From contig VCJN01000151.1 of assembly GCA_006384855.1 (NCBI GenBank), positions 207,966-271,965 on the forward strand: a DNA stretch of 64,000 nucleotides, written 5' to 3'. Under the pieces are notes generated by a model, which was given only the letters and a program-made list of their open reading frames with translations, was not told the origin of the DNA and made no database searches. The position numbers and the translations under genes were made by a program. The DNA is from Tetraselmis striata. Lineage: Eukaryota; Chlorophyta; Chlorodendrophyceae; Chlorodendrales; Chlorodendraceae. Shown one piece after another: positions 22,380-34,418 of this stretch. Every line of letters starts with the position of its first letter. Within the stretch, counting starts at the first letter, position 1.

Positions 22380-25300
22380 TCACTTAAGTTGCTGCAAGAA
22401 CCGATTTTGCAGCCACTTGTATCTTGCAGCAATATGTGCCAATGGCCGGCATCCGCCATATTCAGCTAAAAGCGAGTGTTGCACCTGCTCGTATGTAGAT
22501 GTGCAGTCTGCGGCGTTGCTCTGTAGGCTTGTAATGAGTGCCACCATGATTATTCGATCCTCATCGGCAGACCACCTGACATACCACAGGTTGCAGGGCC
22601 CACAACATTAGGCCCTGCTGTTTTCCCGTACTGGGGAAGTGTATCATAAGCATATCAGGAGACGCAAATTTGCTTACCTTGTCAGAGTCCCATCGATAAA
22701 AAGTACTGCATCATCATCATCATCATCATCATCATTTTGAGAGGCATCCTCGCTACGGCATGTATCATGTTGACTCAAAGCGATATTCTGTCCTTTGTGA
22801 CGTTTTGACACACCCCCACCCCCAAGCGTATTGTCACCTGCATGCAACACAGAGTATACGAAAAGAGCAGTATGGTGACGCAATGTGTTTCTAATCCGAA
22901 TACCAGCGACGAAAAATGCGGGCTGAGATGAGATTTCTCACATATATTTCATCAAGTCAGTAGGCATGAACTCACCTCTGTTATGAGAGGAGGACATTGG
23001 ACTATCTGGTATTTCATCGTGAACAAAGGAAATCTCTGGAGCCCTGCACAATTCCAACACACCGCTATACCGCTCTAAGATACCAGTTGCTAGAGTGCTT
23101 TTAAACAGGTTCCATGCAACAGCTTACCGTGGTACGTGTAGTAGAGGTGTCGCAGTAGCTCCAGAGGCGCCAAGCCCAGCCTCGTCATCTGAGTCGGCCA
23201 AGTCCTCAAGCACAAAAACTCTTGCTGGCCTGTTTGCACATACCCGAATTTATCTGCCGCTGCAGAACAATGCCCTCCGCGTATGAGTACCCGGCATATT
23301 TGTGAATCATGGCCGGCATGTAGCTAGCGCACCGTGGTTTAACGGTGACCCTTTGACATCTGTGTCCGTGTCTGCCTTCCGTAGCACCAGACCTAGGCAC
23401 CAGACCTCCAGTGAAATCAGGGTGAGGCTGCCCAGGGCCTCGATCCTCATATCCATCATAAGGGTCCTGCGAATCACTGAATCCATCCCCTGATGCGTTG
23501 ACCCGACTGAAGTCAACCTGCAATCGCTCATTTAGTATTGGCGCCCCAAGATGCTCATCTGCATGACTGGCCTTGTCTAGACATCCATCTGCACCACACA
23601 GTAAACAGGGGATTATGTAGACACCCATGAGATGGAGAGACAGACCGCTAAATACATGCATCGTCGCACACGTGAGGCAGCCAGTTGTAAATACGGACAT
23701 TGACAGTATATGTGGGTGCAGCACTGCTGGCTACACAACCACGCACCTGCAGCTGCAGCCCAATACTTTGGAAGCAAACTGGCTGGAATGCGGGGGATGC
23801 ATTCCGATGATACTAGTTTCCACCTGCTCAACACGTAAGCACGAGGAAAGTCGTGGCGTCAACCATCGTACAGCCTGTAACGCTCCATATGATATACAAG
23901 AGCCTCTGACGTCATGGTTATAGAGGCAGGATGCAGGAACGCAGGGAGGACTCACCTGTCCTTTCTCTTCCCGTACTTAGCAAGGCCAGCACGCACTGCA
24001 CTGACTTCATCTGGGTTAAGAGGATCACGTAATTTGGCATGTGCTCGGGCAACGCGGCTTGAAGGTATCCGCCGTGAGTTCTTGACTCGCAGCTTGAGCT
24101 TGAGTACACGTGACAGCATAGGCAAGGCTCAGGAAGAAGCAAGTCCTCGACATTCACTACACACATGTTGCACTAAGAGCAGTTGCCGATACAGTACAGA
24201 AGTTGTGCCAACCAACCTGTTGTACGGATTTTGATGGTAAAAAATGCCGTTGAATGTTTTGATACTGCAAACCAAATCGTTCCAAACCAATTGCCAAGAG
24301 GGCATCCTCTGTTGACGTAAATCCATCTCCTCTAGTTCTCTGGGAAATATGTTGAGGCTCAAACTGTGGATCGAAGAATCCCTGCAGGCAATCCATCCAC
24401 ATGAGAGGCCTTCTATGCGGCCTGCAAAGCCAATACTGATTTCTTTTCCTCACCAATGCACACATTTCAAGCTGTGAGACATATACCTTCAGGCGCATCA
24501 TAACACCTGCTGGTTCTGAAGGAGCAAATGCGTACATGCTTGGAGCATGCAGCCCTGACGTCTTTTTAGACCTTCTTGACATTTCGAACACTGATGTCTC
24601 AGGAGGATTTCTCGCCACAGTCTCTGTGAGATTGCCAAGTATTCGGATTGGAGCAACATCCAGAACAGACCTTCAAGGCAACAGTTCACAGTTCAAGATC
24701 AAGTTAGACGACTGCATCCAGTGTTGAGCTACTGTAAACCGCTAGTGAAAATGTGAAGAATGTGCAAATTTCACTAGGAGTAAGTGCCTGTAGTCAGTTG
24801 GGCGGTAGAGTGTGTAAGGCACACCGGACTGGGACTTCAGTGACTGGGCTCCATGCCACGCCGCAAGCTCCGGTGGGCTGCATCTGCTCCGCAGTATGCT
24901 CGCCAATGATCTTCACATTCAATGTGCATGGGTGAAGGAAGGGAGCCTGATCTGCTGACTTTATTGCCACTGCCTGTTCTGATGTACTGACTAGCACTTG
25001 AAGGAGCTCTGAGACCTGCCACAACATCGATGAACTCAAGCTGGACATCAATCTGCAAGGTCAAATAGCTGGTATGCGTCTTAAACATCCTGCAACTGCC
25101 ATACCTTCTGGCAAGTAATGACTCTGTCCTGCATTGTTGCCTTGTAAAGCGATGAAGGACCGTAAATTGATAAAAAGTACACCTGAATAAGCAGCTGAGT
25201 GTGCCTTGTAATCTGTGCATACAGCTCCGCATATTGCCCTTGTGTAAACAGAGGGGAAGCCTTAGGCGCCAGGGGTCGCAGTGATGCTTCCGGGGCATTA

Positions 25301-27048
25301 AGGGTAGCGATCGCCCCCCTGCGGACGTGGCACACATGCAAATGAGGCAAGTAATGAGCCAGAAAATACGGCAGTGTCTAGAAGCAGCGTACACTTATCA
25401 GCAGCATGGAACAATGGAGAGGGGAAGTTCAAGCGGGGAGGGGCTACCTCGGATGCCGCCTGGGCCGGTTTTGCCCCTCCATAACATTAAATTCCTCGTC
25501 GCAGAGATCATCTGGATCAATGAAAAAATCCTCATCGTCGTCCTCGTCTTCCGGCAGGTCTAATCCTCCTGTGAAAAACTGCACAGGAGAGACATGCAGT
25601 GAAATCATAAAACTACAGCACCTAGTGAAGGACGCTAAATAACTCAACACTTTACCTGCAAAAATCTTGAGTACTCGCCATCTGGTCTTCCACCAGCGCT
25701 TCCCAAACCACCGTCAGGTTCATTGAGTAGCTGTTCCAGCTCTTCTATGGACACAGACGTCAAGGACAAATTTGCTCGTGTCCTGCGGCTGATGGCATCC
25801 TCCCTCACTTGGGTAGAGTCTGTGTCACATGCAGCAAATCAACGCTGTGAGGAATATATGGTGTGAATGGGGTTGTTGCACCGTATATCTAACCCAAACA
25901 GAGGCCTATTCACAGTCAAAAATAATCCTTTGATTGCGAAATGTTAAGGTGGTCATCAGAGGCGGGCATTCTACCTGGCGCGTGCGCCGTTTCTGGGATC
26001 CGGCGGGATGCAGTGCATGCAGCGGGTGTAGGTGCAGGGCAAGACTCCACTACTGACGCCTCGTAATCAGGATGTCGGGACTGGAATACGTATGCATGGA
26101 CGCTCTATCAGAAAGCATGCAGCAAATGATAGGTGTGAGGGACAACGGCCTGGTAGTCATCTGTGACGTAGGTTGCCAAGAATGGTGATGGTAGGGCGCG
26201 GGGGGGGATACATGACCGTGCCCTCCATTGTCTTCCTCCTCAGATGTTGGCCATTCTGCTTCGTCATCTATCAGCTCCTCCACAACAACCCCCCCGCCTA
26301 TGCGCCGCCCACACATAGTGACGTCGATGTGACCAAGCATATTGTGCCAAGCGCCATGTAGATGCCCACGAGGTTGTGCAACTCACTCACCTGCCTGCCA
26401 TGGCATTACTCCATCCACACAAGTAAACCCGCCACAAGCGCTAGGGTGTGCAGCAGCTCCGCCATCATCGTCCACCTCCGCTTCCTCCTCTTCATCCTCG
26501 TACGCGTCCTCTTCCTCGCTTTCATCTAGCTCATCCAATTGGAAGTCAGGATCCTCCAGCTCATCTACCTCTTCCCCGTCTGCAGTGTCCCCAGCATCGC
26601 CAACAAGCATTGTCTACTACAGAATAAATAGCCTCATTCCTCCGCTGTGAAGTGCCATACTTCTGCAGTGAATCCTGGAACATGTGGGATGTGTGCGCAG
26701 CGTTAGTGAGCCCTACCAATAGCCATTGACATGTGGCATGACAGAAGTCCCAGTACGTCTTTCTTTGAAGCTGCTTTGCTGAGGTGAAGGCAAATTCCCT
26801 CCAAGTGCTAGGGGCCCAGCTGCAAGGGGGGAATTCTTCCAGGGATGTAGGAACTTGAATATGTGCTGGCAGGGCGTGCTCACCAAACAAACGCTGGACA
26901 CCACACCCTGCGCCGATGCGTGCCGTTGATGTTGAACCCGTGCTGCTAGTCGTTGCACCTTCTCGCGCGGTAGCCTGTCCGTTTCCTCCGGAAGATAGAG
27001 TGCCTGTGCGTCTTGCAGGCCAGCTCTAGCGTTTTGCAGAGCGTTTTG
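22380..27048 (-). CDS. GON4-like (GON4L) chromatin/transcription cofactor, multi-exon
   Basis: Segments match plant GON4L proteins, nuclear regulators with acidic and SANT/Myb-like parts. In transcript order: 26884-27048; an acidic exon 26391-26579 (EDPDFQLDELDESEEED); an acidic exon near 26212-26330; 25656-25819 (RRTRANLSLTSVSIEELEQL); 25448-25568 (acidic); 25105-25318 (HTQLLIQVYFLS, the HVQLLIQVY block); 24487-24670 (SVLDVAPIRILGNL); 24217-24381 (DGFTSTEDALLAIGLERFG, LPSKSVQQ); 23956-24098 (RVKNSRR, then DPLNPDEVSAVRAGLAKYG); 23747-23823 (CIPRIPASLLPKYW); about 23200-23590; 22678-22837 (poly-Asp); and 22380-22575 (WSADEDRIIMVALITSL, a C-terminal SANT-like domain), ending TGA. Key junctions keep frame (for example KDR-WKLV). 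Some middle exons and the first exon are not resolved. The 27048 boundary follows a TTTCAG acceptor, so a further 5' exon is expected. GC is lower than in SPB1. Confidence 0.8.
22709..22737 (+). repeat. ATC trinucleotide microsatellite in GON4L
   Basis: A run of about nine ATC/CAT units in the exon at 22678-22837 encodes a stretch of aspartates on the minus strand. It is likely length-variable. Confidence 0.8.
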
Positions 27049-27112
27049 CTGAAACAAGGTGCTACGCGGATTCGTTCAGACCCGGGCCGTGCTGATAGAC
27101 GCCGCTGTCGGC

Positions 27113-27132
27113 GGGGGGGGGGGGGGGGGGGG
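27113..27132 (+). repeat. poly-G tract, 20 nt (poly-C on the GON4L strand)
   Basis: Lies about 65 bases upstream of the first resolved GON4L exon, with cytosines on the sense strand of that gene. A TATA-like TATATATA lies further upstream at about 27230-27240, so this may be promoter or 5' UTR/intron DNA. Confidence 0.85.
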
Positions 27133-27392
27133 AGCGGGGGGCGGGGTCAATCGACGCAAGGAACGCCGCTGCTGGCGCTGCCCGCTTGGAGCAGCGGCGG
27201 CTGACGACGATGCCACGCGCGGCCTATACTGTATATATATGGCGCAGCTGGAATGGTACGTTTCCGTCATTTTTAAAACCATTGTGGGGCCGCATTTGCC
27301 AAAGATGTGAATCTTTTACATTTTTTGGGTGTGAGTAGGCCCACCGGGCGTACTGTCCGCATTGAAAGGGGAAGCATAGCGGGGTGGGTGGG

Positions 27393-27664
27393 TTGCGCTA
27401 GCTGGTCAGCTGGCGCAAAGACAGAAGGTGGACTCCCCTCGTGGTGCGGGTGCGTCATGTAGCAGGGCTGTCGCATGCTGTCGCTAGCGCCGCTGGACAT
27501 CGGGAAGTCCAAGCGGTACGCGCGCGTACTGCGAGTACATTGCATGTAGCTAGCAGTCAAACTAGAATCGTAGCGTTACCAGTACCGGTGACCGAATAGC
27601 CCGGTATAATCAAACCTCTATATTACCAATATGACCATTTAACCATTGTGGGGCCGCATTTGCC
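27393..27664 (-). repeat. A2 repeat followed by B1, split direct repeat
   Basis: GTTGCGCTAGCTGGTCAGCT through CTCTATATTACCAATATGAC matches 31376-31615 in the same orientation. It is directly joined to the 24-bp B repeat (27641-27664), which recurs at 27279-27301. Confidence 0.88.
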
Positions 27665-30600
27665 ATCATGCCGCCCATGGGCGGGCAGCCTGTCGCTGGC
27701 GGCCCACCCCAAGGGGTAAGGCAGCCGAAGAGCTGCCACGATGCCGCACACGGCAGCGCCGTGGGATTGATGTAGTCGAGCACGACGCTGGACAACTGCA
27801 CCCAACCGCCAAAGTGCTTGATCTTCTGCAGCATCACGCCGATGGCGTACGCCGCAGTGGCCGCGCCTTTGGGAAGAGAGTGTGACGTCCACACAAACTC
27901 TGGAGGCGGGTGCTCCTCCAACATATGTGCCACTAGCTGCAACCAGTCTGTACCAGTGGCCGATGTCCACGATGCCGCCGGCTCGTCGTGGGTCACTGCC
28001 CACCGGGCTGCTGGCAGTCCGCGCTGACCGCAGTAAACTGCGCGTGCGGCATCAAATAGAGCAGCAGGGCCGCAATCCGGGGATGTGCGCGCGCCGGAAC
28101 CTGGCACGGTAACTTACGGTCACGGTGCTGCCCTCGTCTGCCTTTTCAGTCCCGATGGTACAGTAGGATCGTACCATCTGCAGTCACCGTCAATTCGCCT
28201 GTTTTGCAGGCTACGCCGGCCTTGCCACGCGCGTAGAGCACATACATGGCAAAGACTGCCATCTCGGCGCGGAACAAGAAGATACGAGGATGCTGGTCGC
28301 GGGTCTATGTGGGTCCCAACTCTTCACGCAGGGTCTCCGCCAGCCGCAATGTCCGTGTGATCAACCTGGCGGGCACGTCGGCGCGGACCCCAGGCGGGTC
28401 TGGCTCAACCTGCGATGCCGCGAGGCCCTTTCTCACCTTGCTGATGAGGTCGCCTTGCGCCACCGGCTCCGCGCCGTGGTCGCGGTAGAAACCGTTAATC
28501 GCGGAAAGGTAAGGCTGCAGATTGGCTGCCTTGGCAGTCCCCCGCAAACCCTGCCACGCGATATAGCGCGCGACGGTTGCCGCCGTGGCACCCAGGGGCG
28601 GCACACCCTGCTCAGCGCAGAATTGTAGGAACGGGCGGATGGCACTGCCGTACGTACTGGCGATAGTCTCTGCCCACGCCGATGCGTACAAATGAAGCGC
28701 CGTTTCGCGGAGTTGGTCGTTGCCTAGTACTGAACGCATGTACGGACGCATAGTAGCTGCCCACGGGTTCGTGCCGCTCGTCTGGATGTCCAACAGATAT
28801 TTTGCCTGCGGCATGCGTGGCGTGCGCGCGGGCCTGACGACACGCGTAGCACCTCGTACGGGGAACAGCGCCAAGGTCGCGCTCACTGATACGCGGCGAA
28901 GGTGCAGCAATGGCACACGGAAGACACTCATTGCCCAGCGCGGCACTCCGGGCATATCGCGCCATGCCCTCCGCCCCGGCCGGAAAAGATCGCGGCGAGG
29001 CAGTACCACGCGCTCCGCCACCGCCATCTCGGTAAGTGCATGGTGCCACACCTTGTCCTCCCAACGAGGGGGCACGACGGTAGCGGCCGCGCCGCTTTGC
29101 CGCAGCTCTGCACCAGGTCCGGCGGAAGCGGCCAGGGGGTGTTGCAGTAGTTGTTCTCGCGACGCCACTCCGCATCGGACAGGTGCAGGGAGTCCACCGC
29201 CTCGCAGCCGGGGTCCAACCACGCAGCGTTGTAGCGTGGTAGCATCGCGGTCATGGCTAATGCGAACCGATCGACGGAGTGCGCACCCCACACGGCCTCC
29301 AGCTCTGCGAATAGGACAGGGTCCAATTGCCAGTCGTCGCTGTCGAGGTGTCGGCTCAATCGATCCGCCCAGACGTTCGCGGCGGATTGGATGTAGCGGG
29401 CTCTGATGTGTACGCCGTTGCTGTCCGACAGGTACCATAGCTTGCGTAGTTCCGCCATCATCGCCGGAGAGCGGGAGGTGAGGCCAGCAAGGACGCTGCA
29501 CGCCGCTTGGTTGTCCTCGTGCAGCAACACGCGGCGACCGGCGAGGTGCGGCAGGAAAGACTCCACTGCCAGCCGGACGGCCTTTAGTTCTTTCCATGCG
29601 ATGTGCTGGCGCTCGTCGGCTGCCCCCCAGAACCCCCGCGCCTCTAGCATGCCATTCAGCACCGCACCCCAACCGTAGTCGGAGCTGTCGCAGTGCATGT
29701 AGGCCGTCTATACATGGCGGTGGATAGGGCGGGCGTTGGCCTGAGTCGGCACGGCGGTCCACCACTGCAGGTCGCGCCGCAGCTGGTGTATCATGCGCAC
29801 TCGGCCGCCCCACTTGGAGCCCACCACGTCGTGGAGCTCCCGCAGGTAGAAGCGCGCGGCCGGGATTGCTAAGTATAGGTATTGAGTCCGCCAAGCGAGC
29901 GACTGCAGCTTCAGCACGGGCAGCCAACGGGCGTCGCGGGCCGTGCGCTGCAGCAGTTGCTTGGCTTGGCGCGCGAGCCGCTGCAGTTTGTCCGCCGTGG
30001 CAAAAAGCATAAAAATATCCCGTGGCCGTGTCGATGTCCACCCCCAGGTGCTGGCCGTACTGGACCGGCTCCGACAGCCCTTTGGCGGGGTTGCACTGCA
30101 TGCCCAGGCTGTCCAGCAAGTCGGCGACGCGCTGGCGGAGCTCCAGCGCCTCCGGGTCCGACGAGGCGAACAGCAACAAATCGTCGACGTATGGCAAGAT
30201 GCGCGCTCCCCTCCACCGCCCGCGGCGCAGCCAGCGGCGCGACCGCGGGACATTGCCAGGCGCAGCGGGGGTAGTCGGAGAGCGTAGGTGCTTGACGAAC
30301 GTCATCGTGAACGTCGTGAAGTAGTAAGGGCTGAGCGACCAGCCCATGGGAAGCCCGCACAACCGGTAGAGGGTCCCGCGGATGTTGACCGTGAAGTAGT
30401 CGCGGTCGGAGGGCGCGATGCCCAGGGCATAGAAGCCGTCTTGCAGGTCGAACGAAAACATGTAGTCCCCTTTCGCGGTCAGGTGTCGGACGCCCATGAG
30501 TGTCTCCATCCGTAGTCGCTTGCGTGCGCAGAAGGTGTTGATTACGCGGAGGTCGATGATGAAACGCCACTGGTTGTCGCCGGGCTTCGGAACGAAGAAT

Positions 30601-30901
30601 GCCCAGGACACCCACCATGCGCACGACGACTTCTCCCACGCGCCGGCCGCCGTAAATCGTCTTAGTTCGGCGGTGAGGAACTTGATGCGAGTTGGGCAGG
30701 GGTTGCGTCGTTGAACGGGGGGTATCGGGCGCGCGAAGCGTAGCCAGAGCTGTCTTAGCCGCCGCGTTAGCGGCGGCGCGGTAGACGCCATAGCACATCA
30801 TGTGGCGGTACTCGTCGCGCGACGCAGTCTTGTTGGCCTCAGTGAGGTAGCGGTCGGCCTCGTCGTTACGGGCTAGAGGCTCGGGCGTGTGGCGCCCGAC
30901 C

Positions 30902-30926
30902 GGGGGGGGGGGGGGGGGGGGGGGGG
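30902..30926 (+). repeat. poly-G tract, 25 nt
   Basis: Within the gag-like region of the DIRS-order element; the element's sense strand carries the cytosines. Confidence 0.9.
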
Positions 30927-31375
30927 CAGTCTTGGTACACCCGGGGCAAGAGGTCTTCCCAATCCCGAGGGTCGATGAACACGGCCGTGGCGCCGCGCGC
31001 GCCCCCCGTAGCAGCGGCTGTCCGGGCGTCGTGCTCCGGCTCCTTGCCACCCTCGCCGACTTCGTCGTCGTCCGAGGGAATGTCGCGCTGCTCATTGTGC
31101 TTGTTGTTGTCTTGTTCGTCCAAGCGGGTCGATAAAGCGTCCACCTTCAACGCAAGCGCTTGCAGTAACGCAAGCGTTGTCTTGTCCCGTGTCGTCTCTG
31201 TCGGCTCCGCGGGCGTTTCGGCCATACTGTCGGCTGGCGTTGCCTTCGTAGGGTCTGCCGCATTCTTGCCGCCTGCCATCGTAGCGTGCGCAAGTGTCGT
31301 GGTGGAAGACTAGTCGTCGAGACCGTCCACTCGTAGAGATGTTCACACCTTGCACACCTACGAGAGGTGCGACGC

Positions 31376-31615
31376 CGTTGCGCTAGCTGGTCAGCTGGCG
31401 CAAAGGCAGAAGGTGGACTCCCCTCGTGGTGCGGGTGCGTCATGTAGCAGGGCTGTCGCATGCTATATGTCGCTAGCGCCGCTGGACATCGGGAAGTCCA
31501 AGCGGTACGCGTACTGCGAGTACAGGTAGCTAGCATGCAAACTAGAATCTTAGCGTTACCAGTACCGGTGACAGAATAGCCCAGTGTAATCAAACCTCTA
31601 TATTCCCAATATGAC
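31376..31615 (-). repeat. A1 repeat of the DIRS-order element
   Basis: Partner of 27393-27640, in the same orientation, marking the 5' end of the element on the minus strand. Confidence 0.88.
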
Positions 31616-32495
31616 CAGATAGGCAAGCAACAGTAGAGAGCACCCGATTAAGAGCCATATCATACGGACATGGCGTCATCAGATAATTCTTGTCATCATC
31701 TACCGTTCGCGCACCGTGGGCTGCCATGTAGACAGCGCTAATGCATGACAAGAGACATGATTCATACGGACAAACATCAAATTCGTTGGTCTGCCATTAA
31801 ATATCGCACGCCGCTTCTACTTCGGCCGCCGCCATCGCGCCCGCAAACACAGTCTTTTCTACCACACACATGCATGTCTCGTGTCTCCCGCCCCGTACCT
31901 CCCACCCATTCAGACTGTACAGTCATAGAGCGTCCCAGCTTTGCCGTAGATGAAGTAGGAGGGCTTGCACGCATCTACGGCACGCGCAGTAGGAGGGCAG
32001 CGCGTTCCCTCGGATGCTGGCCGTTGCCGGGGCCGCACTGGACATGATGGACACACCGCACACAGACGAAACGTACACCAACGAGGACAACAAGGGGGCA
32101 ACATGACCCTCCGTAGTGGGGGGAGGGGGGGTCACTATGTGGGTACGCCCCGCCTGGGTGTCCGTTGCGGAGATCGCTCGGTGGAGCCTGCCATGGCGTC
32201 GGCGCGTGCCGGGCAGGTGGGTGGACTAGGCGAAAATGTTTTGAAAACGGGCCGGCCGAGGCCGCTATCTGATGACGCGTGTATATTGTACACGGGGGCA
32301 TTTCGATTTGTAAATGCCCCTGAAAGCAATTCAAAAGATCCAATCATGTCATATACACGCGAGCAACCGCATATATAGCCATACAGCCGGTACACAGGCA
32401 GCCGAGTACAGGTATACCGCGCTATACTAGTATCGATACCGGGCAGCCGAGTATCGGTACGAGTATACCTAACATTCCATCCTGTCCCATCCATG
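31616..32495. other. intergenic, no gene recognised
   Basis: Moderate-GC DNA with short open frames lacking domains. Near 32465-32485 the minus strand reads GGATGGAATGTTAGG, identical to the junction before the LTR at 37736, hinting at a fragment of the same Ty3/gypsy family in reverse orientation. Confidence 0.4.
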
Positions 32496-32504
32496 GACGA
32501 CTGA

Positions 32505-32605
32505 TTCGATTCTCCGGGTGATAAGGAGTTTCGAACCGGTGACCTCCTGGATCGCAGCCAAGGCTCCGAGAAACCAGTGAAAGCAATTTAAAAGATGTAT
32601 TGCCG
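32505..32605 (-). repeat. tRNA-derived SINE-like head
   Basis: The minus strand reads CACTGGTTTCTCGGAGC, then a 17-base anticodon-arm-like CCTTGGCTGCGATCCAGG with a 7-base loop, then AGGTCACCGGTTCGAAACTCC, which fits a pol III B box. The D-arm and anticodon-arm pair with few mismatches but the T stem and acceptor do not. That suggests a tRNA-derived SINE or pseudo-tRNA rather than a working tRNA gene. Confidence 0.4.
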
Positions 32606-32732
32606 CCGCCGATAACCATCGAAGTACTGACCGACACCGCCCGTTGGCCCGTGTAATCCGGGCCGAGCTGGCCATGCCCACGACCCGCGCCCTAGCCACG
32701 GACATCACCCGCGCATTACCATTTAACGTCAC

Positions 32733-32733
<1 letters not shown>

Positions 32734-32765
<32 letters not shown>
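32734..32765 (+). repeat. poly-C tract, 32 nt
   Basis: The longest C homopolymer in the window, within the gag part of the old Ty3/gypsy relic and on its sense strand. Confidence 0.92.
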
Positions 32766-32767
<2 letters not shown>

Positions 32768-33704
32768 CCGCACGCTCCCCCACGCCACCACGCATCCCAC
32801 CGCCACTAACACTCGGCAAATGACCGAATATAACGGCATATGCAATGGATGTCGCCGAACGGGCAACTCCGTCAAGAAATGCTCGTCGACGAGCAAGGCA
32901 CCACAGTGGCACCAGACATTGGCTGCCAGAAGGCAGCTAAGGGACTTACCTAGCTGAACTCGCACCGCCTTGCCGGTTAACGACGGTCTGGGGCCAGCCT
33001 AGATTTGATTTCGAAATGAAAACCAATCGACAATCTGTCTTACTGGCCGTATTGTTCCCCATTCCCGAGACTATGCCTGTTGCCCTGCCCCAGTGAGCGA
33101 GTTAACTCCTGAGAGTGCGGCCGAGCCCCTCGGGCCGGTGTCTGCGCATGACGGGGCTCCTCGTCAGGCCCGTTGCCTGTCGAGTCGGCGCACTCGTTGC
33201 CTTCGCGCGAGCTGCGTCGGTTCCTGCTAGCATCTGCCCGCTGTGCCATCCCAGCTGACACAGCTGCTGCCACTTGTTATCCGCAATAGCGAAACATGTT
33301 GCTATCCCAAAATGTTGCGGACTTCACCGCCCCGCCCCGGCACTGGCAAAACCCAAACCTGCCTGGCCATCTGCCTGCCCGCCCGCCGCCACGGCGCCAC
33401 GAGTCATCGTACTAACCCCACGTGCATGCCTATAGTAATTAATTAATAACGACTGGCGCCTGACCTGACGAGTACATGTACTTACATGAGCTAGCAGCAG
33501 AAGGCAGTAACAGACGAGTACAGGTACTGGTAACGACTACAGTTCGCTGATCGTTAAATGTTTTTCTTTTGCGTTACCACGGTCTATCCGAGTTTTTGTA
33601 CATGCGATAGTCAGTCTACTACATCGTCAGTATCATTCATACTGTGTTTATTCACCTGCCACATTAAGCATGTGCGCCATGTATGAAAAGGATTCGTAGG
33701 CATG

Positions 33705-34188
33705 CTGTTCATGAGTCATAGTAACGACCAAATCACTGATAATATATCCTATCTACTCAGCATAATAATATGCGTAGGACGATAACAGCACGCTATACCA
33801 CACCCATAATTTTCTTCCCCCGCTACAGATTTAGGGTTTGCGACTAAACCGCTACAGATAGAGGTAACGACTATTAACTGTAACGAGTATAGTGCCGTCT
33901 CGCGAATTTAGTCTTAAAACTCGGGAAGTCCCATAGCGCCCCATAGCTGTTCATGAGTCATAGTAACGACCAAATCACTGATAATATATCCTATCTACTC
34001 AGCATAATAATATGCGTAGGACGATAACAGCACGCTATACCACACCCATAATTTTCTTCCCCCGCTACAGATTTAGGGTTTGCGACTAAACCGCTACAGA
34101 TAGAGGTAACGACTATTAACTGTAACGAGTATAGCGCCGTCTCGCGAATTTAGTCTTAAAACTCGGGAAGTCCCATAGCGTCCCATAG
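33705..34188 (+). repeat. 242-bp tandem duplication
   Basis: The sequence from CTGTTCATGAGTCATAGTAA to GGGAAGTCCCATAGCG at 33705-33946 is repeated at 33947-34188 with about one base difference. It contains ATTTAGGGTTTGCGACTAAA. It is a very recent duplication inside an otherwise old relic. Confidence 0.92.
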
Positions 34189-34358
34189 CGCCCATCTAGT
34201 TCAAACCGCCTCATCCCCTATTACCATGTCGACGCATGTTTGGACCACATACATCGCCACATCTGCCACTAACAACCTGCCTATGCCACCGACCAACTGG
34301 GTCGTCGATACCTACCCGGGTACCTTGCGGATAGCACTGTCGATACGCATGCGACCAC

Positions 34359-34418
34359 CGCGCACAGCCGCAGCATGCGGTCTGCACACCGCGCACAGCC
34401 GCAGCATGCGGTCTGCAC
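34359..34418 (+). repeat. 31-bp tandem duplicate
   Basis: CGCACAGCCGCAGCATGCGG then TCTGCAC occurs at 34361-34387 and 34392-34418. Confidence 0.85.

Larger units (their letters stand above)
27279..31615 (-). mobile_element. DIRS-order element with split direct repeats (PAT/Kangaroo/Ngaro-like)
   Basis: Parts on the minus strand, 5' to 3': a gag-like acidic/Thr-rich region (about 30866-31279), a reverse transcriptase (about 30000-30710; RFIIDLRVINTF, LPMGWSLSPYY and PYVDDLLLF), an RNase H (about 29300-29700; MHCDSSDYGWG and ANVWADRLSRH), and a tyrosine recombinase (about 28305-28830 and 27640-28080; TSHSLPKGAATAAYAIG, HFGGW and SVVLDYINP). The ends form split direct repeats. A is about 240 bases at 31376-31615 and again at 27393-27640. 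B is 24 bases (AACCATTGTGGGGCCGCATT then TGCC) at 27641-27664 and 27279-27301. The order A1-coding-B1-A2-B2 is that of PAT/Kangaroo/Ngaro elements. It carries a few breaks and is probably not very old, since the A repeats are about 95 percent alike by eye. No tyrosine recombinase partner gene is needed elsewhere. Confidence 0.88.

Noticed and set aside
32505-32605. A functional tRNA-Arg gene
   Set aside because: The T stem and acceptor do not pair; only the B box and anticodon-like arm fit.
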